Shown here one piece after another: positions 25,580 to 33,104 of a stretch of 64,000 nt of DNA. Source of the stretch: Rhizobium hidalgonense. Its GTDB lineage: Bacteria > Pseudomonadota > Alphaproteobacteria > Rhizobiales > Rhizobiaceae. Where the stretch lies: NCBI RefSeq assembly GCF_002914525.1, contig NZ_LODW01000048.1, positions 124,001-188,000 on the forward strand. The letters are read 5' to 3'. Positions within the stretch are counted from its first letter, which is position 1; the number at the start of each line of letters is the position of its first letter. A program made the translations under genes and the position numbers. Under the pieces are notes generated by a model, which had not been told where the DNA came from, did not search any database, and saw nothing but the letters and a program-made list of their open reading frames with translations.

Positions 25580-27034
25580 ATGCAGTCCCTCGCAGCACCC
25601 CGGTTGCCCGTGCCCCGCCTGACGCCCATGATCCTTGCGGTCGCCCTGTTCATGGAACAGATGGATTCGACCGTGATCGCCACTAGCCTGCCGGCCATCG
25701 CGGCCGATATCGGCACGTCGCCGATTGCGCTGAAGCTTGCCGTCACCAGTTATCTCGTGGCGCTGGCGATCTTCATCCCGATCAGCGGCTGGATGTCCGA
25801 TCGTTTCGGCGCGCGCAACATCTTCCGCCTGGCAATCTCAGTCTTCATATTCGGCTCGGTCGCCTGCGCCTTTTCCAATTCGATCGCCGCTTTCGTCGTC
25901 TCGCGGCTGATCCAGGGCGCCGGCGGCTCGATGATGACGCCGGTCAGCCGCCTGCTGCTGGTTCGGGGAACGCCGCGCCACGAACTCGTTGATGCCATGG
26001 CCTGGCTTACCATTCCCGCCCTGATCGGCCCGATCATGGGGCCGCCGATCGGCGGTTTTCTGACCACCTATCTCACCTGGCACTGGATCTTCTGGATTAA
26101 CGTCCCGATCGGCGTCGCCGGCATTATCCTCGTCACGCGTTTCCTGCCGGCGGTCGAGCCGCGCAGTCCGCGGCCGATGGATTTTCCCGGCTTCTTCCTT
26201 TGCGGCATCGGCTTTTCCGGCTTCGTCTTCGGCCTGTCGGTCATCAGCCTGCCGGCCGTGCCCATCATCTACGGTTATATCACCGTGGCGATCGGCATCC
26301 TTGCCGGGTCTATCTACCTTCTGCATGCCCGCCGCGCGCCCCATCCGCTTCTCGATCCGAAAATGTTCCGCTACCCGCTGTTCCGGGCGGCTATCCTCGG
26401 CGCCTCCAATTTCCGCATGGGCCTCGGCGCTCTGCCCTTTCTGATGCCGCTGATGCTGCAGCTCGGTTTCGGCCTGACGCCGTTGCAATCGGGCTCGGTC
26501 ACCTTCGTCAGCGCGCTCGGCTCGATGGGGTCGAAATTCGCCGCTTCGCGCACCTTCAATGCCTTCGGCTTCCGAACCGTCATATCGATCACCACCTTGC
26601 TGGCGGCAATCTTCCTCGGCATCAACGGGCTCTTCACCGTCGCAACGCCGCTGCCGCTGATCATGGCCTGCCTGCTGATCGGCGGCCTGTTCCGCTCCAT
26701 GGCCTTTTCCGGCGTCAACGCCATGGCCTTCGGCGATGTCGACGATGCCGACAGCAGCCAGGCGACCGCGATCAACGCTGTTGCCCAGCGTATCTCCATG
26801 GCGATGGGTGTGGCGATTGCCGGCAGCATCCTGGAAATTTCGAGCAGTCTCCACGGCGGCAGGCTGCTGGTTTCGGATTTCCACATCGCCTTTTTCAGCG
26901 TCTCTGCCATTTCGGCGCTGGCCTGCATCACCTTCCTGCGCCTGCCGCGCGATGCCGGCGCGGAGCTGACGACGCGCCGCCGCAAGCATCGCGGGATCGA
27001 GCCCGACGGGGCCATGGCGGAAAACAGCCCCTAA
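25580..27034 (+). CDS. MFS drug:H+ antiporter, DHA2 (EmrB-like) family
   Basis: A 484-residue transporter with about 14 hydrophobic segments. EmrB-like motifs include MEQMDSTVIATSLPAIAADIG in TM1 (~25-45), GWMSDRFGARNIF (loop 2-3 motif) and SRLIQGAGGSMMTPVSRLLL, plus GPPIGGFLTTYLTWHWIFWINVPIG (residues ~154-178, antiporter motif). It probably exports hydrophobic drugs or metabolites by proton exchange. No adaptor (EmrA) gene adjoins, and neither neighbour is a regulator, so the substrate is open. The upstream side holds the divergent bluB riboswitch. Confidence 0.88.
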   Translation: MQSLAAPRLPVPRLTPMILAVALFMEQMDSTVIATSLPAIAADIGTSPIALKLAVTSYLVALAIFIPISGWMSDRFGARNIFRLAISVFIFGSVACAFSNSIAAFVVSRLIQGAGGSMMTPVSRLLLVRGTPRHELVDAMAWLTIPALIGPIMGPPIGGFLTTYLTWHWIFWINVPIGVAGIILVTRFLPAVEPRSPRPMDFPGFFLCGIGFSGFVFGLSVISLPAVPIIYGYITVAIGILAGSIYLLHARRAPHPLLDPKMFRYPLFRAAILGASNFRMGLGALPFLMPLMLQLGFGLTPLQSGSVTFVSALGSMGSKFAASRTFNAFGFRTVISITTLLAAIFLGINGLFTVATPLPLIMACLLIGGLFRSMAFSGVNAMAFGDVDDADSSQATAINAVAQRISMAMGVAIAGSILEISSSLHGGRLLVSDFHIAFFSVSAISALACITFLRLPRDAGAELTTRRRKHRGIEPDGAMAENSP

Positions 27035-27169
27035 TTTCGCAAGAAAAGCAGCTCTCGGCGATCAAGGCCGGCCGAAACGCCGGTCCGCGCCGGTATCCCA
27101 TTCTACTTTATGATTTATTCACACATCAAAGACACACTGCGTCTGCGCGTTTTGGGTCGCAAGGGGGAC

Positions 27170-27247
27170 ATGGGCATGAGTGCTCATGCTGCGACTGCCG
27201 GCGTGGATGCCCGTGTTGATAGGCTGGTCGAGAACATATCCGACTGA
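27170..27247 (+). CDS. Possible 25-residue ORF upstream of the chemoreceptor gene
   Basis: A short frame, ATG at 27170 (or 27176) to TGA at 27245-27247, has AAGGGGG just upstream and ends 24 bases before the chemoreceptor start. It reads MGMSAHAATAGVDARV and then a short acidic end. There is no homology I recognise. It could be a translated leader or chance; its good ribosome site is the only support. Confidence 0.25.
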   Translation: MGMSAHAATAGVDARVDRLVENISD

Positions 27248-27271
27248 GCTGCGTTTCGAGGCCCCCGCGGC

Positions 27272-29149
27272 ATGTTCCAACTTTTGAAAACGATGCCTCT
27301 GACAGCCAAGCTGGCGGCGATTATCGTGGCCGTCAACCTTTGCGGCATCTCCGCTTTTGCAACCTACACCTGGATGTACGAAACCAGGGCGTTGATCGAT
27401 GGCGCCAAGGCGAACTGGTCCAAGGATGCGGAGCAGTTTGCGTCCCTGGCTGCCGGCGGCGTAAAATGGGGCAAGGCGAACGCCGTTCGCGAGGCCTATT
27501 CGCTCTACCGCGACGATCCCTCGCTCGACCTGGTGCAGTTTGCTGCCTTCAACGCGGAACCTGCCGCCGTCGACACGTGGACGCGCGACGGCATTGACGG
27601 TCTGCCCGCACCGGCCGATCTGGCGAAACGCCTCAGCACCAAGCCCGAAAAAACGACGATCGATGACAGCGGAATATCTGCCGGCGTGGTCACGATCATT
27701 GCGCCGCTTCCGCTGGATAAGTCTGGCAAGGCCACCGGCTACGTCGTCACCAACTGGTCGATCGAAAAAATCGCTGCCGAAGTCAAGCAGAAGGTCCTGA
27801 TTTCGCTGCTGACGCAGTTCGCGATTACCGCCATGGCCGTTGTCGCCTTTCTTCTCGCCATGCGCAGCCTCGTCGGCCGCCCCCTCAGAATTCTCAGTGA
27901 AAGAATCAGCGCGTTGCAGAAGGGCGATCTGGCCTCTCCCGTCACCTACCGGGAAAATGGTGACGAGATCGGCTTCCTCGCACGTGCCTTGGAAGTTTTC
28001 CGCAATGAGGCGATTGCCAAGGTCGAAAGAGAGCAAGCAGCGGCCGAACAGAGCGCCTCGTTCGACGCCGAACGGGCGCGCAACACCTTGTTGACGGAAG
28101 AGGCCAGCAACGCTCAGCGGCTGGTCATGACAGCGCTAGCAAATGAATTGGAAAAACTCGCCGCCGGCGATTTCTCGATACAGCTCGCCGATCTCGGCCC
28201 AGAATTCGATAAATTGCGGCAGGATTTCAATAATATGGTTCATGCGGTCGCAGCCGCGCTGACGGAAATCAAGACTGCCTCCGTCGCGGTTGAAGGCGGC
28301 TCGAGCGAGCTGGCATCCTCCGCCGATCAGCTCGCCAGGCGGACTGAGCAACAGGCCGCCGCCCTGGAACAGACCGCCGCGGCCCTTGATGAGGTAACGA
28401 CGACGGTCAGAACCTCGTCGCAGCGGGCCGAAGATACCGGCAAGCTGGTCGAGGAAACCAAGCGCAGCGCCCATGTCTCGGCAACGGTGGTACGCGATGC
28501 GATCGGAGCGATGGATAGGATCCAGACCTCATCGAGCCAGATCGGCCGCATTATCGGCGTCATCGACGAAATCGCTTTCCAGACGAACCTGCTGGCACTG
28601 AATGCCGGCGTCGAGGCCGCCCGTGCCGGCGAAGCCGGCAAGGGTTTTGCCGTCGTCGCACAGGAAGTGCGGGAACTCGCCCAGCGCTCCGCCAATGCGG
28701 CAAAGGAAATCAAGAACCTGATCAACGTCTCCGGCCAGGAAGTGGCAGCCGGCGTCGGGCTGGTGAACGAGACCGGCGATGCCCTCTTGAAGATCGAGGA
28801 GCAGATCAACCGCATCAGCGACAGCATCGCGTCGATTGTCCACTCCTATCGCGAACAGGCGACGGGTCTGCAGGAAATCAACGGTGCGATCAATCAGATG
28901 GATCAGGCCACACAGCAGAACGCAGCCATGGTCGAAGAGACTAACGCGGCCTGCCAGGAACTGCGCACGCAGGGACGCCTTCTGCAGGACTCGGCCGGCA
29001 GGTTCACCGTTGCCGTCTCTGCCGCCAGCCAGCCCAGATCCGCTCAACCGAGCATTCGTCAACCCCGCCCGGAACAGAGGAACTTTTCGCAGCGCCATGC
29101 GGGTAACGCCGCCGTCGCCGCCTCTCCCGGAGCTTGGGAAGAGTTCTGA
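27272..29149 (+). CDS. Methyl-accepting chemotaxis protein
   Basis: A 625-residue transmembrane chemoreceptor. TM1 is at ~10-32, a periplasmic sensor domain of about 140 residues follows, and TM2 is at ~180-200. A HAMP domain (~200-255, RPLRILSERISALQKGDL) and the cytoplasmic signalling domain come next. The signalling hairpin tip is intact: IDEIAFQTNLLALNAGVEAA and GKGFAVVAQEVRELAQRSA. The protein ends AWEEF, resembling the C-terminal pentapeptide that tethers CheR/CheB methylation enzymes. The ligand is unknown. The following gene encodes a secreted sensor-like protein that may share the signal. Confidence 0.93.
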   Translation: MFQLLKTMPLTAKLAAIIVAVNLCGISAFATYTWMYETRALIDGAKANWSKDAEQFASLAAGGVKWGKANAVREAYSLYRDDPSLDLVQFAAFNAEPAAVDTWTRDGIDGLPAPADLAKRLSTKPEKTTIDDSGISAGVVTIIAPLPLDKSGKATGYVVTNWSIEKIAAEVKQKVLISLLTQFAITAMAVVAFLLAMRSLVGRPLRILSERISALQKGDLASPVTYRENGDEIGFLARALEVFRNEAIAKVEREQAAAEQSASFDAERARNTLLTEEASNAQRLVMTALANELEKLAAGDFSIQLADLGPEFDKLRQDFNNMVHAVAAALTEIKTASVAVEGGSSELASSADQLARRTEQQAAALEQTAAALDEVTTTVRTSSQRAEDTGKLVEETKRSAHVSATVVRDAIGAMDRIQTSSSQIGRIIGVIDEIAFQTNLLALNAGVEAARAGEAGKGFAVVAQEVRELAQRSANAAKEIKNLINVSGQEVAAGVGLVNETGDALLKIEEQINRISDSIASIVHSYREQATGLQEINGAINQMDQATQQNAAMVEETNAACQELRTQGRLLQDSAGRFTVAVSAASQPRSAQPSIRQPRPEQRNFSQRHAGNAAVAASPGAWEEF

Positions 29150-29209
29150 CGCCGACTTCGTTCGCTAAGCTTTAATCCTCAACACCCCAAAATCGGGAAG
29201 GGAACCGTT

Positions 29210-29791
29210 ATGAAGAAAGTTGTGACCGCATTTCTTTTGGCCTGCACCGCAGTCGCCGTGCCTATGAGCGTATCCATGGCGCAGGATGCCAAGCTTGCCC
29301 CAATCTCCGACTACGTGACGAGCGACGTAAAACCCTGGCTGAATGACCCTGCTATCATCGAGGCCATCAAGGCGCAGAACGTCGCAAACGCCAATCTCGG
29401 CCAGGCCGATATCGACGCCCTCGACAAGAAGTGGCGCGCCGAAGTCGATGGCTCCGACCATTCGATGATCGACGGCGTTCTCGGCAATGCGCTGTCGAAA
29501 TTCCTTCAGGAAAAGAAGGCTGCTTCCAACGGCAAGATTTCGGAAATCTTCGTCATGGATGCCAAGGGCCTGAACGTCGGTCAAAGCGATCCGACCTCCG
29601 ACTACTGGCAGGGTGACGAAGGCAAGTTCCAGAAGTCCTTCGGTGCCGGCAAGGAGGCCGTCTTCGTCGACGAGATCGAAAAGGATGAATCGACCCAGAC
29701 GCTGCAGTCGCAGGCAAGCGTCACGATATCCGATGACAAGGGAACGCCGATCGGCGCCATCACCGTCGGCGTCAACGTCGACGCTCTCTGA
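29210..29791 (+). CDS. Secreted PDC/Cache-like protein
   Basis: A 193-residue protein with a clean signal peptide (KKVVTAFLLACTAVAVPMSVSMAQ) and no membrane anchor, so it is probably periplasmic (the signal spans residues 2-25). The mature part has IFVMDAKGLNVGQSDPTSDYW and VSISDD-like/GTPIGAITVGVNVDAL ends, which resemble the ligand-binding half of PDC/Cache sensors found in chemoreceptors and kinases. It lies 60 bases after the chemoreceptor gene and before a strong terminator (29807-29850), so the two are probably one transcription unit. A role as a free ligand-binding partner is inference. Confidence 0.65.
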   Translation: MKKVVTAFLLACTAVAVPMSVSMAQDAKLAPISDYVTSDVKPWLNDPAIIEAIKAQNVANANLGQADIDALDKKWRAEVDGSDHSMIDGVLGNALSKFLQEKKAASNGKISEIFVMDAKGLNVGQSDPTSDYWQGDEGKFQKSFGAGKEAVFVDEIEKDESTQTLQSQASVTISDDKGTPIGAITVGVNVDAL

Positions 29792-29806
29792 TCTCAGCTT
29801 CTGTGT

Positions 29807-29850
29807 GATATCGCCCGGAAGCAGCGCACTTCTGGGCGATATGCTTTTTG
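29807..29850 (+). terminator. Intrinsic terminator after the PDC-like gene
   Basis: GATATCGCCC at 29807-29816 and GGGCGATAT at 29834-29842 form a 9-bp stem, followed by GC and five T (29845-29849). This closes the chemoreceptor/PDC-like unit and insulates the aroG leader downstream. Confidence 0.8.
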
Positions 29851-29910
29851 TCTCCCTGCGGAGGCGATTAGTGGTCCCCCAGGAGCCGGATTTTCAGGTC
29901 GTAAATTCTG

Positions 29911-29939
29911 CGTGACATCAGGCGGCCGTGACGTTACAT
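29911..29939 (+). promoter_or_regulatory. Predicted rhizobial sigma-70 promoter of the aroG leader
   Basis: CGTGAC at 29911-29916 and TTACAT at 29934-29939 are 17 bases apart. They match the rhizobial CTTGAC-N17-CTATAT consensus at 5/6 and 4/6. Transcription would start about seven bases on, at or next to the leader ATG (29947), implying a leaderless mRNA. This is a prediction from hexamers only. Confidence 0.5.
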
Positions 29940-29946
29940 ACGCCTC

Positions 29947-30021
29947 ATGTCGAACGCTTCGATCTACGCCTCGCGATTTTATTGGTACCGCTGCTCCCAG
30001 CGGATGCGGGTCTATGCGTAA
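29947..30021 (+). CDS. Aromatic leader peptide for DAHP synthase attenuation (24 residues)
   Basis: A 24-codon frame, ATG 29947 to TAA 30019-30021, encodes MSNASIYASR followed by Phe-Tyr-Trp-Tyr at residues 11-14 and ends RMRVYA. Four consecutive aromatic codons, one for each of the three end products plus a second Tyr, are far beyond chance just before a DAHP synthase gene. Tyr also occurs at 7 and 23. The codons for 11-14 (29977-29988) abut hairpin arm 1 (29988-29993), where a stalled ribosome would block it. No Shine-Dalgarno is visible, consistent with a leaderless start. The architecture parallels the trpL leader of S. meliloti, but with a mixed aromatic sensor. Confidence 0.85.
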   Translation: MSNASIYASRFYWYRCSQRMRVYA

Positions 30022-30079
30022 CTGAAGTCGACGCGACGACAACCCGAACAGCCGCTAGTCTACCTGGCGGCTTTTTTTG
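29988..30079 (+). promoter_or_regulatory. Transcription attenuator with pause, antiterminator and terminator arms
   Basis: Three alternative structures are visible. Pause hairpin: CCGCTG (29988-29993) with CAGCGG (29998-30003). Antiterminator: AGCGG (29999-30003) with CCGCT (30052-30056), plus CGGGT (30007-30011) with ACCCG (30042-30046), properly nested. Terminator: AGCCGCTAG (30050-30058) with CTGGCGGCT (30064-30072), one G-U pair, followed by a T run at 30072-30078. Antiterminator and terminator share 30052-30056, so they exclude each other. Stalling at the aromatic codons should allow aroG transcription; free translation to the stop codon should favour termination. Confidence 0.85.
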
Positions 30080-30112
30080 TTTCGCCCGGTATGACCAAAC
30101 AGGAGCCATACC

Positions 30113-31180
30113 GTGTCCGATACCATTGATGATCTGCGAATCCTCGAGATCACCCCGCTGACCAGACCCGCCGATATCATTGCGGAAATCCACCGCGACG
30201 ACGTGGTCACCGAGACCGTGACCAGCAATCGCGATGCGATCCATAAAATTCTCCAGGGCAAAGACGATCGCCTGATCGTCGTCATCGGCCCCTGCTCTAT
30301 CCATGACCCGATTGCCGCCCGTGAATATGCCGAGCGGCTCAAGCAGCAGCGACAGCGCTTCTCCGACGACCTCGAAATCGTCATGCGCGTCTACTTCGAA
30401 AAGCCCCGCACCACCGTCGGCTGGAAGGGCCTGATGAACGATCCGCATCTCGACGGCAGCTACCGCATCGAGGAAGGGCTGCGCATCGCCCGGCGCCTGC
30501 TGCTCGACATCAATGCCATGGGCCTTCCGGCCGGCGTCGAATTCCTCGACACGATCACGCCGCAATATATTGCCGATCTTGTCAGCTGGGGCGCAATCGG
30601 CGCGCGCACGACCGAAAGCCAGATCCATCGCCAGCTCGCCTCCGGCCTCTCCTGCCCGATCGGCTTCAAGAACGGCACCGATGGTAGCGCCCGCGTCGCG
30701 CTCGACGCGATCCTGGCCGCATCGCAGCCGCACCATTTCCCCGCCGTCACCAAGGACGGCCAGGCGGCGATCGCCTCGACGACAGGCAACGAGGACTGCC
30801 ACATCATTCTGCGCGGCGGCAAGCAGCCGAACTATGAAGCGGCCGATGTCGAAGCGGTGGTCAGCGAAGCCGTCAAGCTTGGCGTGACCCCGCGCATCCT
30901 CATCGACGCCAGCCATGCCAACAGCAGCAAGGATCCGATGAACCAGCCGCGCGTCGTCAAATCCGTGGCCGCGCAGGTCGCCGCCGGAAACAGTCACATC
31001 AAGGGCATGATGATCGAGAGCAACCTGGTTGCCGGCCGCCAGGATCTCGTCCCCGGCAAGCCGCTGGTCTACGGCCAGTCCATCACCGACGGCTGCATCG
31101 ACTGGGACATGTCGATGACGACCCTGGAAGACTTGGCGCAATCCGCCCGCGCGCGGCGCAAGGCAGTCGTCGCAGCCTGA
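30113..31180 (+). CDS. aroG: 3-deoxy-7-phosphoheptulonate synthase, type I (AroG/F/H-like)
   Basis: This enzyme condenses phosphoenolpyruvate and erythrose 4-phosphate, the first step of the shikimate pathway. The 355-residue protein matches the E. coli type I enzymes in length and motifs: IGPCSIHDP, MRVYFEKPRTTVGWKGLMNDP (metal and PEP region, residues ~91-111), GARTTESQIHR, PIGFKNGTDG and RILIDASHANSSKD. The start is GTG at 30113 with AGGAG seven bases upstream. Transcription is predicted to be attenuated by the leader at 29947-30079 in response to charged Phe, Tyr and Trp tRNAs. A second, unrelated type II DAHP synthase lies at 38871-40244. Whether the product is also feedback inhibited cannot be read from sequence. 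Confidence 0.93.
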   Translation: MSDTIDDLRILEITPLTRPADIIAEIHRDDVVTETVTSNRDAIHKILQGKDDRLIVVIGPCSIHDPIAAREYAERLKQQRQRFSDDLEIVMRVYFEKPRTTVGWKGLMNDPHLDGSYRIEEGLRIARRLLLDINAMGLPAGVEFLDTITPQYIADLVSWGAIGARTTESQIHRQLASGLSCPIGFKNGTDGSARVALDAILAASQPHHFPAVTKDGQAAIASTTGNEDCHIILRGGKQPNYEAADVEAVVSEAVKLGVTPRILIDASHANSSKDPMNQPRVVKSVAAQVAAGNSHIKGMMIESNLVAGRQDLVPGKPLVYGQSITDGCIDWDMSMTTLEDLAQSARARRKAVVAA

Positions 31181-31195
31181 TAGACAGCATCAAGC

Positions 31196-31217
31196 GCGGC
31201 GGGCAGACACCCGCCGC
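31196..31217 (+). terminator. Hairpin after aroG
   Basis: GCGGCGGG at 31196-31203 pairs with CCCGCCGC at 31210-31217 around CAGACA. It starts 16 bases after the aroG stop. No T run follows, so it may be a weak or Rho-linked terminator. The remaining bases to 31411 show no gene. Confidence 0.4.
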
Positions 31218-31411
31218 CCAACAGGGCGGTGGGGGCCAACCCAGTTATCTCACGGGTAAGCCTACCGGATAGGGCTTCATAACTCACGCCCGGATGATCG
31301 ATCCAAATTCCGATTTGAAACTGATACGAGCAACGTGGCTACTAACCCACCGCCTCGCCATCATGGGCGGAGCTCGGGACCGGATCACCGACACACGGAA
31401 TAGTAGCAGAT

Positions 31412-31974
31412 TTAATAGAGCCATGGGTGCATTGAATCGGGCTCGTGTTCAGTCGCGACCCTGTAATAAATACGCATGTCGTCGCGCTCTTTCTCGTAAG
31501 TCCACTTCAAGCCCCATCTGCATTCGTCAGTCATGCACTCACGGCTCTTCGATTCGAACATATCGAGTTGAAATGCCTCCCCATTGATTTCGCCGGTAAT
31601 CGAGCCGGTTTTCCCCTTATCCTTCGATATGAGTTCAAATGCCCCTGCTCGACCATCCAGACAGTAGATCTTCCCGCGATAGGTTCGCTCGCCGGTCTCC
31701 AGCTTCCAGAAATTTGTCTTCACCTGCGATACTTTGTAGCGACCCTTGCATTGCTGCCTTTCGGCCGAGCCGATCTCGATCGTTCCCCCATCTCCTCACT
31801 CTCGTTCCTCGCAGTCACCTTTCCAAGCACCGGAGTACCCGTTGCGAGGTAGCTTCCCTCGACACCACGGACAAAAATATATGAACATCCTGCGAGCGTG
31901 AAACCCATTGCCACCACGGAGCCGGCGATCGTGAAACCACGCAGCGTCCACGCACATCTCAAGGCAGCCAGCAA
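31412..31974 (-). pseudogene. Lipoprotein gene split by a -1 frameshift
   Basis: Two frames join into one protein. The upstream frame starts at TTG 31974, with GGAGG seven bases before it, and encodes a signal peptide with lipobox LAGC and then TGTPVLGKVTARNESEEMG. At that point a G5 run (plus strand CCCCC 31785-31789) is one base short. The continuation lies in the next frame: GTIEIGSAERQQCKGRYK, through KTNFWKLETG, to GSITGEING and the stop at 31412. One extra G gives about 188 residues with no other defect. Read without the repair, the frames would be two ORFs with a GTGA overlap at 31720-31723. The product is an exported lipoprotein of unknown function. The region is visibly less GC-rich than its surroundings, which suggests accessory DNA. 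Confidence 0.7.
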
Positions 31975-32248
31975 GTCTATACCTCCAGGTTCATCTTCAT
32001 GTTTGCGGATGCCAAAAGAGCGAGCAGGAGCAGTGGACGACCAGTCGTTACCAGCCAGGACAGCACTGATATTCAGGTCACAATATTTCTCCCATAATTA
32101 CGAAGATGAATAACTGTTCTGGCTGATGGCCGCCGCTGGCGTTAAAAGACAGCCCGTTTCTGAAACGGTTCCAAGCAAAGTGTTCGAGTAGGCGGTCTCT
32201 CGATATCATCAGATACCCACCACCCCATCATAAAAGGCGGTGTCCCTC
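31975..32248. other. Intergenic region, nothing recognised
   Basis: The 274 bases lie between the TolB-like gene and the lipoprotein gene, both on the minus strand. They are moderately AT-rich and must hold the lipoprotein promoter. Only the GGAGG ribosome site near 31982-31986 is clear. No repeat or gene was found. Confidence 0.35.
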
Positions 32249-33079
32249 TCAAGATCTCACCGGGAAATACCTGACATAGGCAAACTCGTCACCATCTGGT
32301 GACCAGCAGGGCACGTTGATCGTGCCCTGCCCGCCGAAAAGCTCGAACAGCGTCTTCAGATTGCCGCCGTCCATATCCATCAGCCGCAGCCGCACGTCGA
32401 GGTCGCGCGGATGGTCGAACACCGAGGGGTCGTAGGACAGGATCAGCACCTTGTCATTCCTGGGCGACGGATGGGCGAACCAGTTGCCCTGATTGTCCGA
32501 GGTTACCTGTTCCAGCCCGGTGCCATCGGGGTGAATGCGCCAGATCTGCATCAAACCGGTGCGGCTGGAATTGAAATAGATCCATTGCCCGTCGGCGGAA
32601 TAATCCGGCCCGTCGTTGCGGCCCTCGCCATGCGTCAGCCGCGTCTCGGCGCCGCCGTCGACGGAGATCGTATAGATGTCGAAGAGATCGTCGCGGATGC
32701 CGCAATAGGCGAGCTGACGCCCATCCGGAGACCAGCCGTGCCAATAGGAGGGCTGGTTCTCGGTGATCAGCCGCGGCGTGCCGCCCTCGATCGGCAGGAT
32801 ATAGATCGTCGACTTACCGAATTCGGTCTTGTCGGAGATGACGATCTCGGTGCCGTCGGGCGAAATGCCGTGATCATTGTTGCAGTTGACGGCAAAGCCG
32901 GTATCGACCTGGGTGACTTCGCCGCCGTGAAGCGGCAGCCGGAAAAGCAGACCGTCGCCGTTCAAGAGCAGGTAGGAACCATCAGGCGAGAAGTTCGGCG
33001 CCTCCACCAGCTTGTCCGTCTGCCAGACTTCGCGCGCCCTGCCCGTCCTGACATTGTAGATCTCAACCGAGCTGCGCAT
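32249..33079 (-). CDS. TolB-like beta-propeller protein (PD40/WD40-like repeats)
   Basis: A 276-residue protein made of repeated FSPDGSYLLLN / ISPDGTEIVISD / WSPDGRQLAYCG / YSADGQWIYFNS units, i.e. WD40-like PD40 blades as in TolB. No signal peptide is seen, so unlike TolB it is probably cytosolic. The number of SPDG units suggests an incomplete or small propeller. Rhizobia have several such proteins of unknown role, sometimes linked to sugar metabolism. It begins 26 bases after the stop of nadE and may be co-transcribed with it. Confidence 0.75.
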   Translation of the reverse strand: MRSSVEIYNVRTGRAREVWQTDKLVEAPNFSPDGSYLLLNGDGLLFRLPLHGGEVTQVDTGFAVNCNNDHGISPDGTEIVISDKTEFGKSTIYILPIEGGTPRLITENQPSYWHGWSPDGRQLAYCGIRDDLFDIYTISVDGGAETRLTHGEGRNDGPDYSADGQWIYFNSSRTGLMQIWRIHPDGTGLEQVTSDNQGNWFAHPSPRNDKVLILSYDPSVFDHPRDLDVRLRLMDMDGGNLKTLFELFGGQGTINVPCWSPDGDEFAYVRYFPVRS

Positions 33080-33104
33080 GTTTCCTCCCTTGTATTCGAT
33101 CGCG

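Noticed and set aside
31412..31974. Two separate genes with a GTGA stop/start overlap at 31720-31723
   Set aside because: The second frame continues upstream as natural-looking protein (GTIEIGSAERQQCKGRYK) back to the G5 run. One frameshifted lipoprotein explains the data better than two coupled genes.
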